Source: Chelativorans alearensis
GTDB taxonomy: Bacteria; Pseudomonadota; Alphaproteobacteria; Rhizobiales; Rhizobiaceae
Direction of reading: 5' to 3'
Assembly (NCBI RefSeq): GCF_010993735.1
Contig: NZ_WQNI01000001.1
Location: 548,506 to 612,505, forward strand
Length of the DNA stretch: 64,000 bases
The position numbers and the translations under genes were made by a program. Every line of letters starts with the position of its first letter. Position 1 is the stretch's first letter. Below the pieces are notes generated by a model. That model had not been told where the DNA came from and did not search any database. It was given only the letters and a program-made list of their open reading frames with translations. Below, piece after piece: positions 8,083 to 16,868 of the stretch.

Positions 8083-9030
8083 ATGCGTGGAATTGCAAAA
8101 GTCGGGTTTCTGGCGGCGGCGGTTATCGGTGTTTCTCCAGCATTCTCTCAAACGACGGATGTCAACGTCGGTCTATCCGGGTGGACCGGATTTGCCCCCC
8201 TGACGCTCGCAAAGGAAGCCGGCATCTTCGAGAAGAACGGGCTCAATGTCACATTGGAGAAGATCCCGCAGGCAAGCCGCCATCTGGCGATCGCCTCGGG
8301 TGACATCCAGTGCGCCGCCACGACGGTCGAGACCTGGATCGTCTGGAACGCCAACGGCGTCGACACCAAGCAGATATTCCAGATGGACAAGTCCTTTGGG
8401 GCCGACGGGATCGCGGTGCGCGGCGATGTGGAAAGCTTCGCCGACCTGAAGGGCAAAACCGTCGCCGCCTCGGCGCCTGGCACGTCGCCGTATTTCCTGC
8501 TTGCCTGGATGCTGAACGAGAACGACATGGCAATGTCGGATGTGAGCATCGTCAACATGGAACCCGGGCCGGCCGCGCAAGCTTTCGTCGCCGGCCAAAA
8601 CGACGCGGCGATGACCTATGAGCCCTATCTGTCGACGGTCCGCGAGGCCCCCGATTCGGGCAAGATCCTGGCGACGACGCTGGATTATCCCGCCGTCATG
8701 GACACCTTCGGCTGCACGCCCGCCTTCCTCGAAGCAAATCCCGAGGCCGCCAAGGCGCTCGCAGACAGCTATTTCGAGGCGCTGGAACTGATCGAATCCG
8801 ATCAGGACGGCTCCTACGCCACGATGGGCGCCGACGTGAACCAGACGGCCGAGCAGTTTGCCGCCTCCGCCCAATATTTGCGCTGGCAGGACCGCGAGGC
8901 CAACGATTCCTTCTTCTCCGACGAGTTCTGGAGTTTTTCCGAGGCGGCGGCTGATCTGCTGCTCGAGATCGGCGTGATCCGCAGCAAACCCGACATCAAG
9001 GCAATCGTCGATACCAGCTTCATCGAGTAA
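8083..9030 (+). CDS. ABC transporter periplasmic substrate-binding protein (NMT1/SsuA/TauA-like)
   Basis: Protein of 315 residues. The start is ATG 8083, which gives a signal peptide MRGIAKVGFLAAAVIGVSPAFS; the frame is open further upstream but that part has no coding character. The mature part begins DVNVGLSGWTGFAPLTLAKE, typical of the family that binds alkanesulfonates, taurine, nitrate or thiamine precursors, and includes the LKGKTVAASAPGTSPYFLL segment. It would capture a small organic solute in the periplasm and deliver it to the following permease and ATPase. Neither the sulfonate- nor the pyrimidine-specific subtype can be assigned by eye. The HutC-type operator just upstream points to a nitrogenous or histidine-like inducer, which is speculation. 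It leads a three-gene operon. Confidence 0.9.
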   Translation: MRGIAKVGFLAAAVIGVSPAFSQTTDVNVGLSGWTGFAPLTLAKEAGIFEKNGLNVTLEKIPQASRHLAIASGDIQCAATTVETWIVWNANGVDTKQIFQMDKSFGADGIAVRGDVESFADLKGKTVAASAPGTSPYFLLAWMLNENDMAMSDVSIVNMEPGPAAQAFVAGQNDAAMTYEPYLSTVREAPDSGKILATTLDYPAVMDTFGCTPAFLEANPEAAKALADSYFEALELIESDQDGSYATMGADVNQTAEQFAASAQYLRWQDREANDSFFSDEFWSFSEAAADLLLEIGVIRSKPDIKAIVDTSFIE

Positions 9031-9163
9031 CGGCTTTCCAGCGGGGAAGCCCTGGGCCTCCCCGCCGCCCTCCCGCCGGCAGGTGTTCGAGCGGCCGCGC
9101 ATCCGTCCCCTTGCGGCAGCGCCATGGTCGCGCCGCCGCTCCCAAACGAGGATCATCACCCGC

Positions 9164-9940
9164 ATGTTTCGTCCTTTCCAGCCCATCGGCTACGGGACCC
9201 GCGTTCTGCTCGGAGTAGGATTCTTCGTCTTCTTCGTCGCCTTCTGGTCGCTTGCCACCTTCGGAGGGTTCGTATCGCGGACATTCCTGGCCGACCCGCT
9301 GACGATGGTTGCAGACGGCTGGTATCTCCTCAGCCAGCGCGGCTTCCTCTACGATATCGCCATGACGGTATGGCGGGTCGTCGGCGGCTTTGCGATTGCC
9401 GCCCTGATCGCCGTGCCGATCGGCATCGCCATGGGCACCTATAAGCCGATCGAGGCCATGCTCGAGCCTTTCGTGTCCTTCGCCCGATACCTGCCCGCTT
9501 CGGCCTTCGTACCCCTGCTGATCCTTTGGGCGGGCATCGGCGAGACACAGAAGCTTCTCGTCATCTTCATCGGCGCCTTCTTCCAGATCATCCTGATGGT
9601 CGCCGGCTCGGTCGGCAATACACGACGGGACCTCGTCGAGGCCGCCTACACCCTCGGAGCCACGGACAGGGGCATCGTCCGCCGCGTGCTCATGCCGGCC
9701 AATGCACCGGACATCGCAGAGAGCCTTCGCCTGGTCCTGGGCTGGGCCTGGACCTATGTGATCGTCGCCGAACTCATCGGCGCCTCCTCAGGCATCGGCT
9801 ACATGATCATCAACTCGCAGGCGCTGATGGCGACCGGCCAGATCATCTTCGGCATCATCGTGATCGGCATCATCGGCCTGATCTCCGATGCTCTCTTCAA
9901 GGCGGTCAACCAGTGGCTGTTCTCGTGGAGGCTCGCATGA
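9164..9940 (+). CDS. ABC transporter permease (SsuC/TauC-like)
   Basis: Inner-membrane permease of 258 residues with about six hydrophobic segments, beginning FGVGFFVFFVAFWSLAT-like sequence near residue 15. The cytoplasmic EAA loop is visible as LVEAAYTLGATDRGIVRRV followed by LMPANAPDIAESLRL, the contact site for the ATPase. ATG 9164 is chosen because it starts the first hydrophobic segment properly; the open frame extends upstream to 9083 with Arg-rich, non-family-like sequence. It sits 133 bases after the binding protein and overlaps the ATPase gene by four bases (ATGA), so the two are co-translated. Confidence 0.92.
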   Translation: MFRPFQPIGYGTRVLLGVGFFVFFVAFWSLATFGGFVSRTFLADPLTMVADGWYLLSQRGFLYDIAMTVWRVVGGFAIAALIAVPIGIAMGTYKPIEAMLEPFVSFARYLPASAFVPLLILWAGIGETQKLLVIFIGAFFQIILMVAGSVGNTRRDLVEAAYTLGATDRGIVRRVLMPANAPDIAESLRLVLGWAWTYVIVAELIGASSGIGYMIINSQALMATGQIIFGIIVIGIIGLISDALFKAVNQWLFSWRLA

Positions 9941-10722
9941 GCGAGCTCGTCATCGACGGAGTGGGCCGCACCTTTCCCGGCGTGCGGGGCGGCAAACCGA
10001 CCACCGCGCTGCAGCCGACCAGCCTCACCGTGCCGGAAAACGACTTCGTCAGCATCCTCGGCCCCTCCGGCTGCGGAAAGTCGACGCTGCTGCGCATCGT
10101 CGCCGGGCTTGACCATCCGAGCGTCGGCAAGGTGGTGCTCGACGGCCGGGAGATCAGGGGGCCCGGATCGGACCGCGGAATGGTATTCCAGTCCTATACG
10201 CTTTTCCCGTGGCTGACGGTGGAGGACAATATCGGCTTCGGCTTGCGCGAAAAGGGCGTGCCGGAGAACGAAAGGCGCGAGATCGTCGCCGACTATATCG
10301 ACCGCGTGGGGCTGCACGGCTTCGAGCGGCACTGGCCGAAGCAGCTCTCCGGCGGCATGCAACAGCGCACCGCCATCGCCCGCGCGCTCGCCAACAATCC
10401 GAAGATCCTGCTCCTCGACGAACCTTTCGGTGCGCTCGACAATCAGACCCGCGGCCTGATGCAGGAGATGCTCCTCGGCATCTGGGAGCGCGAGCACAAG
10501 ATGGTGCTGTTCGTCACCCACGACATCGAAGAGGCGATCTTCGTTGCCTCGCGCGTGGTGACGATGTCGGCAAGACCGGGGCGGGTGAAGTCGATCGTCC
10601 CGGTCGATCTTCCCTACCCGCGCCACTATACGATCAAGTCGAGCCCGGAATTCAGTGCCCTGCGCTCGCAGCTGACCGAGGAAATCCGCTCTGAAGCGAT
10701 CCTCGCCGCCCAGGAGCAATGA
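9937..10722 (+). CDS. ABC transporter ATP-binding protein (SsuB/TauB-like)
   Basis: ATPase of 261 residues. It shows the Walker A motif GPSGCGKST, the Q-loop in [11 protein letters not shown], the signature LSGGMQQR, the Walker [13 protein letters not shown] and the switch His in FVTHDIEEA. It powers the preceding permease for uptake of the small organic solute. The start is the ATG overlapping the permease stop (ATGA), with no room for another. After its stop there are 54 bases with no clear hairpin before the convergent EamA gene. Confidence 0.95.
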   Translation: MSELVIDGVGRTFPGVRGGKPTTALQPTSLTVPENDFVSILGPSGCGKSTLLRIVAGLDHPSVGKVVLDGREIRGPGSDRGMVFQSYTLFPWLTVEDNIGFGLREKGVPENERREIVADYIDRVGLHGFERHWPKQLSGGMQQRTAIARALANNPKILLLDEPFGALDNQTRGLMQEMLLGIWEREHKMVLFVTHDIEEAIFVASRVVTMSARPGRVKSIVPVDLPYPRHYTIKSSPEFSALRSQLTEEIRSEAILAAQEQ

Positions 10723-10776
10723 AGAGGCGCGGCGGGCCTCGGCCCTTTCTTTCGGGCAACCGCTACCGGTAGAGCA

Positions 10777-11724
10777 TCAGCCCGGACGGCCGGTCTCGGC
10801 AGCCGGGTGCCGCACCAGCCGGCCCGGCTCGCTTTTTACCAACCAGCGCTCGCGCAGCCAGATGGTCATGCCGGCCGCGGTGATGATGAGTGCGCCGAGG
10901 ACGGTCCAGCGGTCCGGCAGATCGCCGAAGACGACATAGCTCCAGGTCCCCAGATAGATGATGAAGACATAGGAGAACGGCGTCAGCGCGCTGGCCGAGG
11001 CAAAGCCATGGGCGCGCGTCAGCATCTCATGGCCGAGCCACCCCAAAACGCCGAGCCCAACCATCAGCGTCCAATCCAGCGGTGTGGCGGGGCTTTGCCA
11101 CGCGGCCAGCGCGAAGGGTGCAAGCAGCGCCGCCCCCACCAACCCGCTGTAAAGCTGCATCGTGTCCGTGGACACTTTGCCCGAAAGCTTGCGCGTGATG
11201 AGCGCATAGATGGCGAAGGCCAGCGCGTTGCCGAGCGACAGGAACACCGCCCAGTGGAAACCGGCGTCGAAGGGCCGGATGGCGATCAGGATACCGCCGA
11301 AGCCCGCGACGATGGCCGACCACCGCCACACACCCACCCTCTCGCCCAGAAAAGGGCCGGACAGCGCGCAGATGATGATCGGCGAGGAGAACATGATGGT
11401 CGATGTGAGCGTCAGCGGCAGGTAGCGCACAGCAATGAAGTTGAGGACGGTGCAGCTCACCAGAAGGACCGAGCGCAACAGGACGAGCCCCACCCGGTCC
11501 GTCCCGAACCGGGAAAGCGAAACGCCCTCCCGCGCGATCAGCCCGACGGAGATCACGACATGCCAGAAATAGCGCATGAAGGCGAGCTGGGCCGCCGGCA
11601 GGCCCGCAAGCGCCAGCCATTTGGCCGACACATCCACGCAGGAGAAGAGAAAATAGGTGAAAAGCATCAGGACGATGCCAAGCATCGGCCTGTCTTCGAT
11701 CGGGCGTGCGGCTATGCCGGCCAT
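10777..11724 (-). CDS. EamA/DMT-family membrane transporter
   Basis: Protein of 315 residues with about ten hydrophobic helices in two EamA repeats. The first repeat opens with LGIVLMLFTYFLFSCVDV, and the second begins around ALAFAIYALITRKLS. This is the drug/metabolite transporter fold; members export amino acids, nucleobases or other metabolites, and the substrate cannot be read from sequence. It is the last gene of the minus-strand TRAP operon, 21 bases after the large permease gene, so it may relieve build-up of an intermediate of the sugar-acid pathway. That role is inference. An ATG 13 codons in would remove a short polar N-terminus. Confidence 0.9.
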   Translation of the reverse strand: MAGIAARPIEDRPMLGIVLMLFTYFLFSCVDVSAKWLALAGLPAAQLAFMRYFWHVVISVGLIAREGVSLSRFGTDRVGLVLLRSVLLVSCTVLNFIAVRYLPLTLTSTIMFSSPIIICALSGPFLGERVGVWRWSAIVAGFGGILIAIRPFDAGFHWAVFLSLGNALAFAIYALITRKLSGKVSTDTMQLYSGLVGAALLAPFALAAWQSPATPLDWTLMVGLGVLGWLGHEMLTRAHGFASASALTPFSYVFIIYLGTWSYVVFGDLPDRWTVLGALIITAAGMTIWLRERWLVKSEPGRLVRHPAAETGRPG

Positions 11725-11745
11725 AAGGGCGGGATTCTCCGGGCG

Positions 11746-13344
11746 CTACTGTCGGAAAAGCATGGTCAATTCCGGAAAGAACAGCACCAGCATCAATATC
11801 AGAAGCTGGATAGCGATGAAGGGCAGGAACCCTCGGAAAATGTCGGGCAGCGTGATGTGGGGCGGCGCCACGGATTTCAGGTAGAAGGCAGCGGGCCCGA
11901 AAGGCGGCGACAGGAAGGACACCTGCATGTTCACGCAGAACAGGATACCGAACCAGACCGGCACATAGGAGCGCGCGTCGGCAAGCGGGCCGAACAGGCC
12001 GATCTCCTCCGGCGGCAGCTTCAGCACGATAGGCAGGAAGACCGGCATCACGAGCAGCACGATGCCGACCCAGTCCATGAATGCCCCGAGAAACAGGAAG
12101 ATGACCATCATGACCATCAGGATGCCGAGTGTCGGCATCTCCGCACCGACGATCAGGTTGGCGACGTATGTCGGCCCGCCGGCGATCGTATAGGCGCCGG
12201 CCAGCGCCGTCGCGCCGAACGTCACCCAGATGATCGTGCCGGTCGACCTGAAGGTGCGCATCAGGGCGTCGCGGACCAGCGCAAGGGAAAACTCTTTCCG
12301 GATGATGATGAGCGCCAGGACCGCGACCGTGCCCATTCCGGCCGCCTCGGTGATGCCGGTCACGCCGCCATAAATGGAGCCAAGTACCACGAAAACGACA
12401 ACCAGCGGCGCGACCAGGCCTTTCGACATGGCCCATGTTTTCCTTGCCCTCGCCGCCCCGAACATCAAAGTGGGAACAAAGAGCCCGGCGAGCGCAAGCG
12501 CGCCGTAGAACAACAATTGCGAGCCGCTGTAGGGGGCGTAGTCGGTGGGCCTCAGCAAGCCGAAAGCATTCTGGGTCTCGATCAGCGCGGCATGCACCAG
12601 CGCGCCGCCGCCCCACACCCCGACGAACCAGCCCATGAGGATGGCAAAGGCGCGGTATTTCTCCGCCGGCGGCAGGTCGTCGGCCTCCGGCTCTGGCAAA
12701 GGCGCCAAGGACGGGTTCAGCCGCGTGCGGACGATGATGTAGACGATGTAGCAAAAGGCCAGGATGAACCCCGGCACGAAGGCACCGGTGAAGAGAGCCT
12801 GGATCGAAGTTTCCGTGATCAGGCCGTACATGATGAGCACGATCGAAGGCGGGATCATGGTTCCAAGCGAACCCGAAGCGCAGATCGTGCCGATGGCAAG
12901 ATTCTGGTTGTAGCCAAGGCGCAGCATCTGCGGCAGGGCGATCAGGCCAAGCAGCACGACCTCGCCGCCGATGATGCCGGACATGGCCGCCATCACCACG
13001 GCCATGATCGAGGTCACGATGGCGATGCCGCCACGCGTACGGTTCAGCCAGCGGGTGAGGCTGTCATACATATCCCGTGCTATGCCCGAGCGCTCCAAAA
13101 GCGTCGCCATCAGGATGAACAGCGGCACCGAGATCAGCACATAGTCCGTGCACAGCCCGTACATGCGCTGAGCCAGGATATTCAGCGGGCCGGTGCCGAA
13201 ACTCGAAAAGAGCAGGTCGGGCCCGAACTTCATCACCATCACGACGACGGCCAGGAAACCCGAGGCGAAGCCAAGCGGCATGCCGATGGCCAAAAGCCCG
13301 AGCATGCCCAAGAGCACGGTCAAGGAGATGACGCCGATATCCAT
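11746..13344 (-). CDS. TRAP transporter large permease subunit (DctM family)
   Basis: Protein of 532 residues, longer than the usual 430 or so, with about twelve to fourteen hydrophobic segments. It shows the DctM hallmarks: PLFILMATLLERSGIARDMYDSL near the N-terminus, then IGTICASGSLGTMIPPSI and a C-terminal FLSPPFGPAAFYLKSV. The extra length lies in a central insert with the stretch PLPEPEADDLPPAEK followed by additional helices, a variant seen in the mannitol/chloroaromatic-type TRAP systems. It imports an organic acid using the sodium or proton gradient together with the small subunit and binding protein encoded upstream. Gap to the small-subunit gene is 54 bases. Confidence 0.94.
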   Translation of the reverse strand: MDIGVISLTVLLGMLGLLAIGMPLGFASGFLAVVVMVMKFGPDLLFSSFGTGPLNILAQRMYGLCTDYVLISVPLFILMATLLERSGIARDMYDSLTRWLNRTRGGIAIVTSIMAVVMAAMSGIIGGEVVLLGLIALPQMLRLGYNQNLAIGTICASGSLGTMIPPSIVLIMYGLITETSIQALFTGAFVPGFILAFCYIVYIIVRTRLNPSLAPLPEPEADDLPPAEKYRAFAILMGWFVGVWGGGALVHAALIETQNAFGLLRPTDYAPYSGSQLLFYGALALAGLFVPTLMFGAARARKTWAMSKGLVAPLVVVFVVLGSIYGGVTGITEAAGMGTVAVLALIIIRKEFSLALVRDALMRTFRSTGTIIWVTFGATALAGAYTIAGGPTYVANLIVGAEMPTLGILMVMMVIFLFLGAFMDWVGIVLLVMPVFLPIVLKLPPEEIGLFGPLADARSYVPVWFGILFCVNMQVSFLSPPFGPAAFYLKSVAPPHITLPDIFRGFLPFIAIQLLILMLVLFFPELTMLFRQ

Positions 13345-13398
13345 GGTTCCCCGTCCCCGCTGTTATCGTGATCTGGTGTCTACGGTTGAGATGGTGCG

Positions 13399-13968
13399 TC
13401 AGCCGCGCGGCTTGTCCGCTTCTTCCTTGATCGCCTCGACGTCGATACCGATCTCGTCGAGCGGCGTGTGCTCCTCGGGGTCCCGGTTCCAGTCGTGGAC
13501 CAGATTGGAAATCCCCTGGATGGCGGTGAGCACGAGAACGACAAGGATGAGCGGCTTCAGCGTCGCGGGGATCGGCGGATCCCACGCCGTGCCGAACGTC
13601 TCCCATCGGTTGAGCTTGACCCAGGCCTCTCCAAACCCACCCCAGATCACCGCGAAGACGAAAGTCAGCAGGAAGAGAAGGGCCGCCAGGTCGCAAGCCT
13701 TGCGGGCCCAACGCGGGAAAGCGTCATAAAGCAATGTGATGCGGATGTGGCTTCGCTGCTGCATGGCGTAGAGGCCGGCCAGCAGATAGACGGCCCCGGC
13801 GATCCACAACGACAGCTCGTTGGCCCAGAGCGTGGGTCTGGCGAACAGGTACCGTAGCACCACTTCGTAGAACATGATGACCACGATGGCGCCGGGCAGG
13901 AGCATGCTGACCCGGCTTATGGACCAGGTGACCTTGTCGATGATGCCCGTCTTCTCGTGCTCGACCAC
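13399..13968 (-). CDS. TRAP transporter small permease subunit (DctQ family)
   Basis: About 189 residues with four hydrophobic helices (SMLLPGAIVVIMFYEVVLRYLF, LWIAGAVYLLAGLYAM, ACDLAALLFLLTFVFAVIW and LKPLILVVLVLTAIQG), the DctQ pattern. I choose the GTG at 13968 because the reverse strand has GGAGG five bases before it, while the ATG at 14046 has no ribosome site and would add 26 Arg-rich residues. The C-terminus carries an extra acidic tail. It forms the integral membrane complex with the DctM protein encoded next. Confidence 0.88.
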   Translation of the reverse strand: MVEHEKTGIIDKVTWSISRVSMLLPGAIVVIMFYEVVLRYLFARPTLWANELSLWIAGAVYLLAGLYAMQQRSHIRITLLYDAFPRWARKACDLAALLFLLTFVFAVIWGGFGEAWVKLNRWETFGTAWDPPIPATLKPLILVVLVLTAIQGISNLVHDWNRDPEEHTPLDEIGIDVEAIKEEADKPRG

Positions 13969-14099
13969 GACACCCTCCGTTTCCGGCGCGGAGCGTTTCC
14001 CGGCAAAGCGGAAGCCGGTCCGCCGCCAGGAAACGCGATAAAACAAAACTTAGAGCGGTTGGCGATTCGGAGAAACGCAAAACTGCCCCAGATAAAGGA

Positions 14100-14121
14100 A
14101 AGGCGGCCGTGAAGCCGCCTT
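14100..14121 (-). terminator. intercistronic hairpin after the TRAP binding-protein gene
   Basis: AAGGCGGC-N6-GCCGCCTT is a perfect 8-bp inverted repeat 15 bases past the binding-protein stop, followed on the transcribed strand by a broken T-run. It may partly terminate or protect the 3' end so that the binding protein is made in excess over the permeases. Confidence 0.6.
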
Positions 14122-14136
14122 CCACTGTCGTTCAGC

Positions 14137-15156
14137 TTACTCGGACAGCAGCCCGAGCTGCTTCAGGTAGGCCTTGTGGCTGTCGACCAGCGCGCGCGCC
14201 TCCGGGGTCTTTTCAGCCCACCCTTCCCAGGCATCCTGGGCGACCTTGCGGAAAGCCGCGCGGTCTTCCTCGGACCAGTTGTGGACCGTAACGCCGGCCG
14301 CCTTCAATTCGGCGACGGCCTCGTTGTTGGCCTTTTCGCTGGCCATTGCCTGGCGCAGCGCCAGCTTCTCCATGGCCACTTCCATGATGCGGCGATGGTG
14401 CTCGGGCATGGCATCCCACTTGGCCTTGTTGCAGGCCAGATGGTCGGACGGCATCGAATGGAAGCCCGGATAGGTGGCGTGCTTGGCGATGTCGTAGAGG
14501 CCCATGCCCTTGTTGTTGGCCAGGATGGAGGCATCGGCACCATCGATGATGCCCGTCTCCAGCGCCGTGAAGACCTCGGTGAAGTCCATCACCGTGGGCT
14601 TGGCGCCCAGCGAGGCGAAGATCTCGGTCTCCAGGCCGGGCGGTGAGCGGAACTTCCAGTCCTTCAGATCGTCGACACCGGCAATCTGCTTCGTCGAGGC
14701 GAGCGACTCCTGTCCGACGACCCACCAGCCGATCAGCTGCATGTCGTATTTGTTGTAAAGCTCCTGCGCCGCCTCAAGGCCGCCGCCGTAATAGAGCCAG
14801 GAAAGCTGCTGATACGGCGTGTCGTAGCCGCCCATGATGTCGCCGACGAACTGGAAGGCCGGGTTCTTGCCGGTCTGGTAGGCGCCGCCCGTCATGTCGC
14901 AGTCGAGAATGCCGGTGGCCGCGGCATCGAACGTCTCCACGGATTTGACGACCGACGACGAGTAGAACATCTCGATCTGAATCTCGCCATTGGACATGGC
15001 CTGGACGTCATCGACGAACTGCGCGGCGTTGGTACCGGAAATCGTTTCCGGCGCGTAGTGCGTCTGAATGCGCAGGGTCGTCGTTTGGGCAAGCGCACCG
15101 GTGGCAAAAAGCACCGCAGCCGCCGTCGTCGCAAAAAGCGTCTTCTTAAGTTTCAT
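14137..15156 (-). CDS. TRAP transporter periplasmic solute-binding protein (DctP family)
   Basis: Protein of 339 residues. ATG 15156 has a strong ribosome site (GGGAGGAAG) and starts the signal peptide MKLKKTLFATTAAAVLFATG. The mature protein shows the DctP pattern: LRIQTHYAPETISG at the start, the substrate-carboxylate region with WKFRSPPGLETEIFASLGAKP, and EVFTALETGIIDGAD. It captures a carboxylate in the periplasm for the TRAP permeases. Sequence style is that of the subgroup binding 2-oxo acids and related acids. The divergent genes for a gluconate-5-dehydrogenase-like enzyme and gluconokinase suggest a sugar acid substrate. First gene of its operon, sharing a 223-bp control region with the GntR gene. 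Confidence 0.93.
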   Translation of the reverse strand: MKLKKTLFATTAAAVLFATGALAQTTTLRIQTHYAPETISGTNAAQFVDDVQAMSNGEIQIEMFYSSSVVKSVETFDAAATGILDCDMTGGAYQTGKNPAFQFVGDIMGGYDTPYQQLSWLYYGGGLEAAQELYNKYDMQLIGWWVVGQESLASTKQIAGVDDLKDWKFRSPPGLETEIFASLGAKPTVMDFTEVFTALETGIIDGADASILANNKGMGLYDIAKHATYPGFHSMPSDHLACNKAKWDAMPEHHRRIMEVAMEKLALRQAMASEKANNEAVAELKAAGVTVHNWSEEDRAAFRKVAQDAWEGWAEKTPEARALVDSHKAYLKQLGLLSE

Positions 15157-15292
15157 AAAATTCTTCCTCCCATTTTCCGCGGGCCTCTGTTCGGCCCGTC
15201 GCTCCAGGTGAAGCCGCTTCCTCTCCACGGCTGTCGGGAAACTTATCAACCCGTCCTATGCGATACAAGCCAGCTTTTAAAAATACAGAAAA

Positions 15293-15319
15293 TTTTGTAA
15301 TTCCTTGCAGATTACAAAA
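15293..15319. promoter_or_regulatory. inverted-repeat operator candidate for the GntR regulator
   Basis: TTTTGTAAT-N9-ATTACAAAA is a perfect 9-bp inverted repeat in the AT-rich region between the TRAP operon and the gntR gene. FCD-type GntR proteins often bind sites of the TTGT..ACAA kind. Its position would let the regulator control both divergent transcripts. Confidence 0.6.
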
Positions 15320-15379
15320 CTTGCAATAAAGTGAGCGCAAGACTCAACCCGAGAGCCCCTCACTTGGGGGGAAGCACCG

Positions 15380-16054
15380 ATGAATGCCGAAACAGCCATG
15401 AGGCCGTCAGCCATCTACCGCGCCGTCAAGGCGCGGCTCATGGCCGGCGAGTTCAAGGCGGGTGAGAAGCTGCGCCCCGACATGCTCAAGGAGGCCTACG
15501 GCATCAGCGCCAGCGCAATGCGCGAGATCTTCCTGCGCCTTGCCCACGAAAACCTGCTGACGCAGGAGGAGCAGAGGGGCTTTCATGTCCCCTTCGCCAG
15601 TGAGAAGCAGCTCACCGACATGATGAATCTGCGCATTCTTCTTGAGTGCGAGGGCGCGAAGGATGCGATCCTCAACGGCGATCTGGAGTGGGAGGCGCGG
15701 CTGACGGCAGCCCATCACAAGCTGGTCCACATCGAACGGAAGATGAAGGCCGCCGCGGACATCGCCCCCTTCGTGCCGATCTGGACGCGCATCGATTGGG
15801 AGTTCCACGAAACCCTGCTTTCGGCCTGCCCGTCCGACGTGCTGCGCGCCACCCATCGCAACATCTACGAGCAGTTCCGCCAGCAGGTCGTCGCAGAGCT
15901 GAAATATGCGGGCTTCCGCCCGGAAACGACCTCCGAGCACGCTGCGATCCTGAAGGCCGCAGTCGAGCGCGACGTCCCGGCCTGCCAGTCCGCCATCCAT
16001 ACCCACCTTCAGACCTATCGCGGCGACGTGGGCGAGCGGCTGAAAACCGCCTGA
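15380..16054 (+). CDS. GntR-family transcriptional regulator (FCD type)
   Basis: Protein of 224 residues. The N-terminal winged helix (about 8-75) has the GntR pattern: IYRAVKARLMAGEFKAGEKL, then LKEAYGISASAMREIFLRLAHE, with a wing at EEQRGFHV. The C-terminal all-helical domain (about 85-215) fits the FCD effector domain: LRILLECEGAKDAI, a His in DWEFHETLLSAC, and EHAAILKAAVERD, where Asp and His residues usually hold a metal that contacts a carboxylate ligand. It probably senses the sugar acid or a breakdown product and represses both its own operon and the divergent TRAP operon through the nearby inverted repeat. A GGGGGG run lies about eight bases before the ATG. Confidence 0.93.
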   Translation: MNAETAMRPSAIYRAVKARLMAGEFKAGEKLRPDMLKEAYGISASAMREIFLRLAHENLLTQEEQRGFHVPFASEKQLTDMMNLRILLECEGAKDAILNGDLEWEARLTAAHHKLVHIERKMKAAADIAPFVPIWTRIDWEFHETLLSACPSDVLRATHRNIYEQFRQQVVAELKYAGFRPETTSEHAAILKAAVERDVPACQSAIHTHLQTYRGDVGERLKTA

Positions 16055-16093
16055 ACCCCAAGTAAGATCACGTAGCAGGGAGGGCCGTGCCCC

Positions 16094-16858
16094 ATGCATT
16101 TTGAATTGTTCGACCTTACCGGCAGGACGGCTCTTGTCACCGGCTCCAGCCTCGGCATCGGCTTCGCACTCGCCAGGGGCCTTGCCGCCCACGGCGCGGC
16201 CGTCGTCGTCAACGGGCGCGAGGAAGCGCGCGCCGAAGCCGCCGCCAGCGCCATCCGCGAATCGGGCGGGGAGGTCCTCGTCTCATGCTTCGACGTGACC
16301 GATGCCGAGGCGGTCAACACCGCCATCGCCGGTATCGAGGCGCAGCGCCCTATCGATATCCTGGTCAACAACGCCGGCATGCAGTTCCGCACGCCCCTTC
16401 AGGATTTTCCCGACGACAAGTGGGAACTGCTTCTGAAGACCAACGTCACCAGCGCCTATTTCGTGGGAAAGGCCGTTGCCCGCGGCATGATCGCGCGTGG
16501 TGCGGGCAAGATCATCAACATCGCCTCGGTGCAAAGCGAGCTGGCGCGGCCCGGCATCGCCCCCTACACCGCCACCAAGGGCGCCATCCGCAACCTGACC
16601 AAGGGTATGGCGACGGACTGGGCGCGTCACAACATCCAGGTCAACGCCATTGCGCCGGGCTATTTCAAGACGCCGCTCAATCAGGCCCTGGTCGACGACC
16701 CCGCCTTCACCGAATGGCTCGAGAAGCGCACGCCCGCCGGCCGCTGGGGCGAGGTGGAGGAACTTGTCGCCGCCGCGGTCTTCCTCGCCGGCAAGGGTTC
16801 GTCCTTCATCAACGGGCACACGCTTTATGTCGACGGCGGCATCACCGCATCGATCTGA
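16094..16858 (+). CDS. idnO: SDR oxidoreductase, probably gluconate 5-dehydrogenase
   Basis: Protein of 254 residues, a typical short-chain dehydrogenase length. The cofactor loop is TGSSLGIG, followed by NNAGMQFR, a catalytic Ser in NIASVQSE and the YTATK active-site pair. The opening FDLTGRTALVTGSSLGIG and the stretch FDVTDAEAV are very like gluconate 5-dehydrogenases (IdnO/Gno), which interconvert 5-ketogluconate and gluconate with NADP(H). The gluconokinase gene starts 10 bases downstream and the GntR gene ends 39 bases upstream, so the operon converts an imported keto-sugar acid to gluconate and then 6-phosphogluconate. Another sugar-acid SDR specificity is possible. Confidence 0.88.
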   Translation: MHFELFDLTGRTALVTGSSLGIGFALARGLAAHGAAVVVNGREEARAEAAASAIRESGGEVLVSCFDVTDAEAVNTAIAGIEAQRPIDILVNNAGMQFRTPLQDFPDDKWELLLKTNVTSAYFVGKAVARGMIARGAGKIINIASVQSELARPGIAPYTATKGAIRNLTKGMATDWARHNIQVNAIAPGYFKTPLNQALVDDPAFTEWLEKRTPAGRWGEVEELVAAAVFLAGKGSSFINGHTLYVDGGITASI

Positions 16859-16868
16859 GAGGGCGAGG

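Noticed and set aside
10807..13371. Open frame of 854 codons on the plus strand
   Set aside because: Antisense to the EamA and DctM genes; the translation is rich in Arg, His, Gln and Asp with no recognisable domain.
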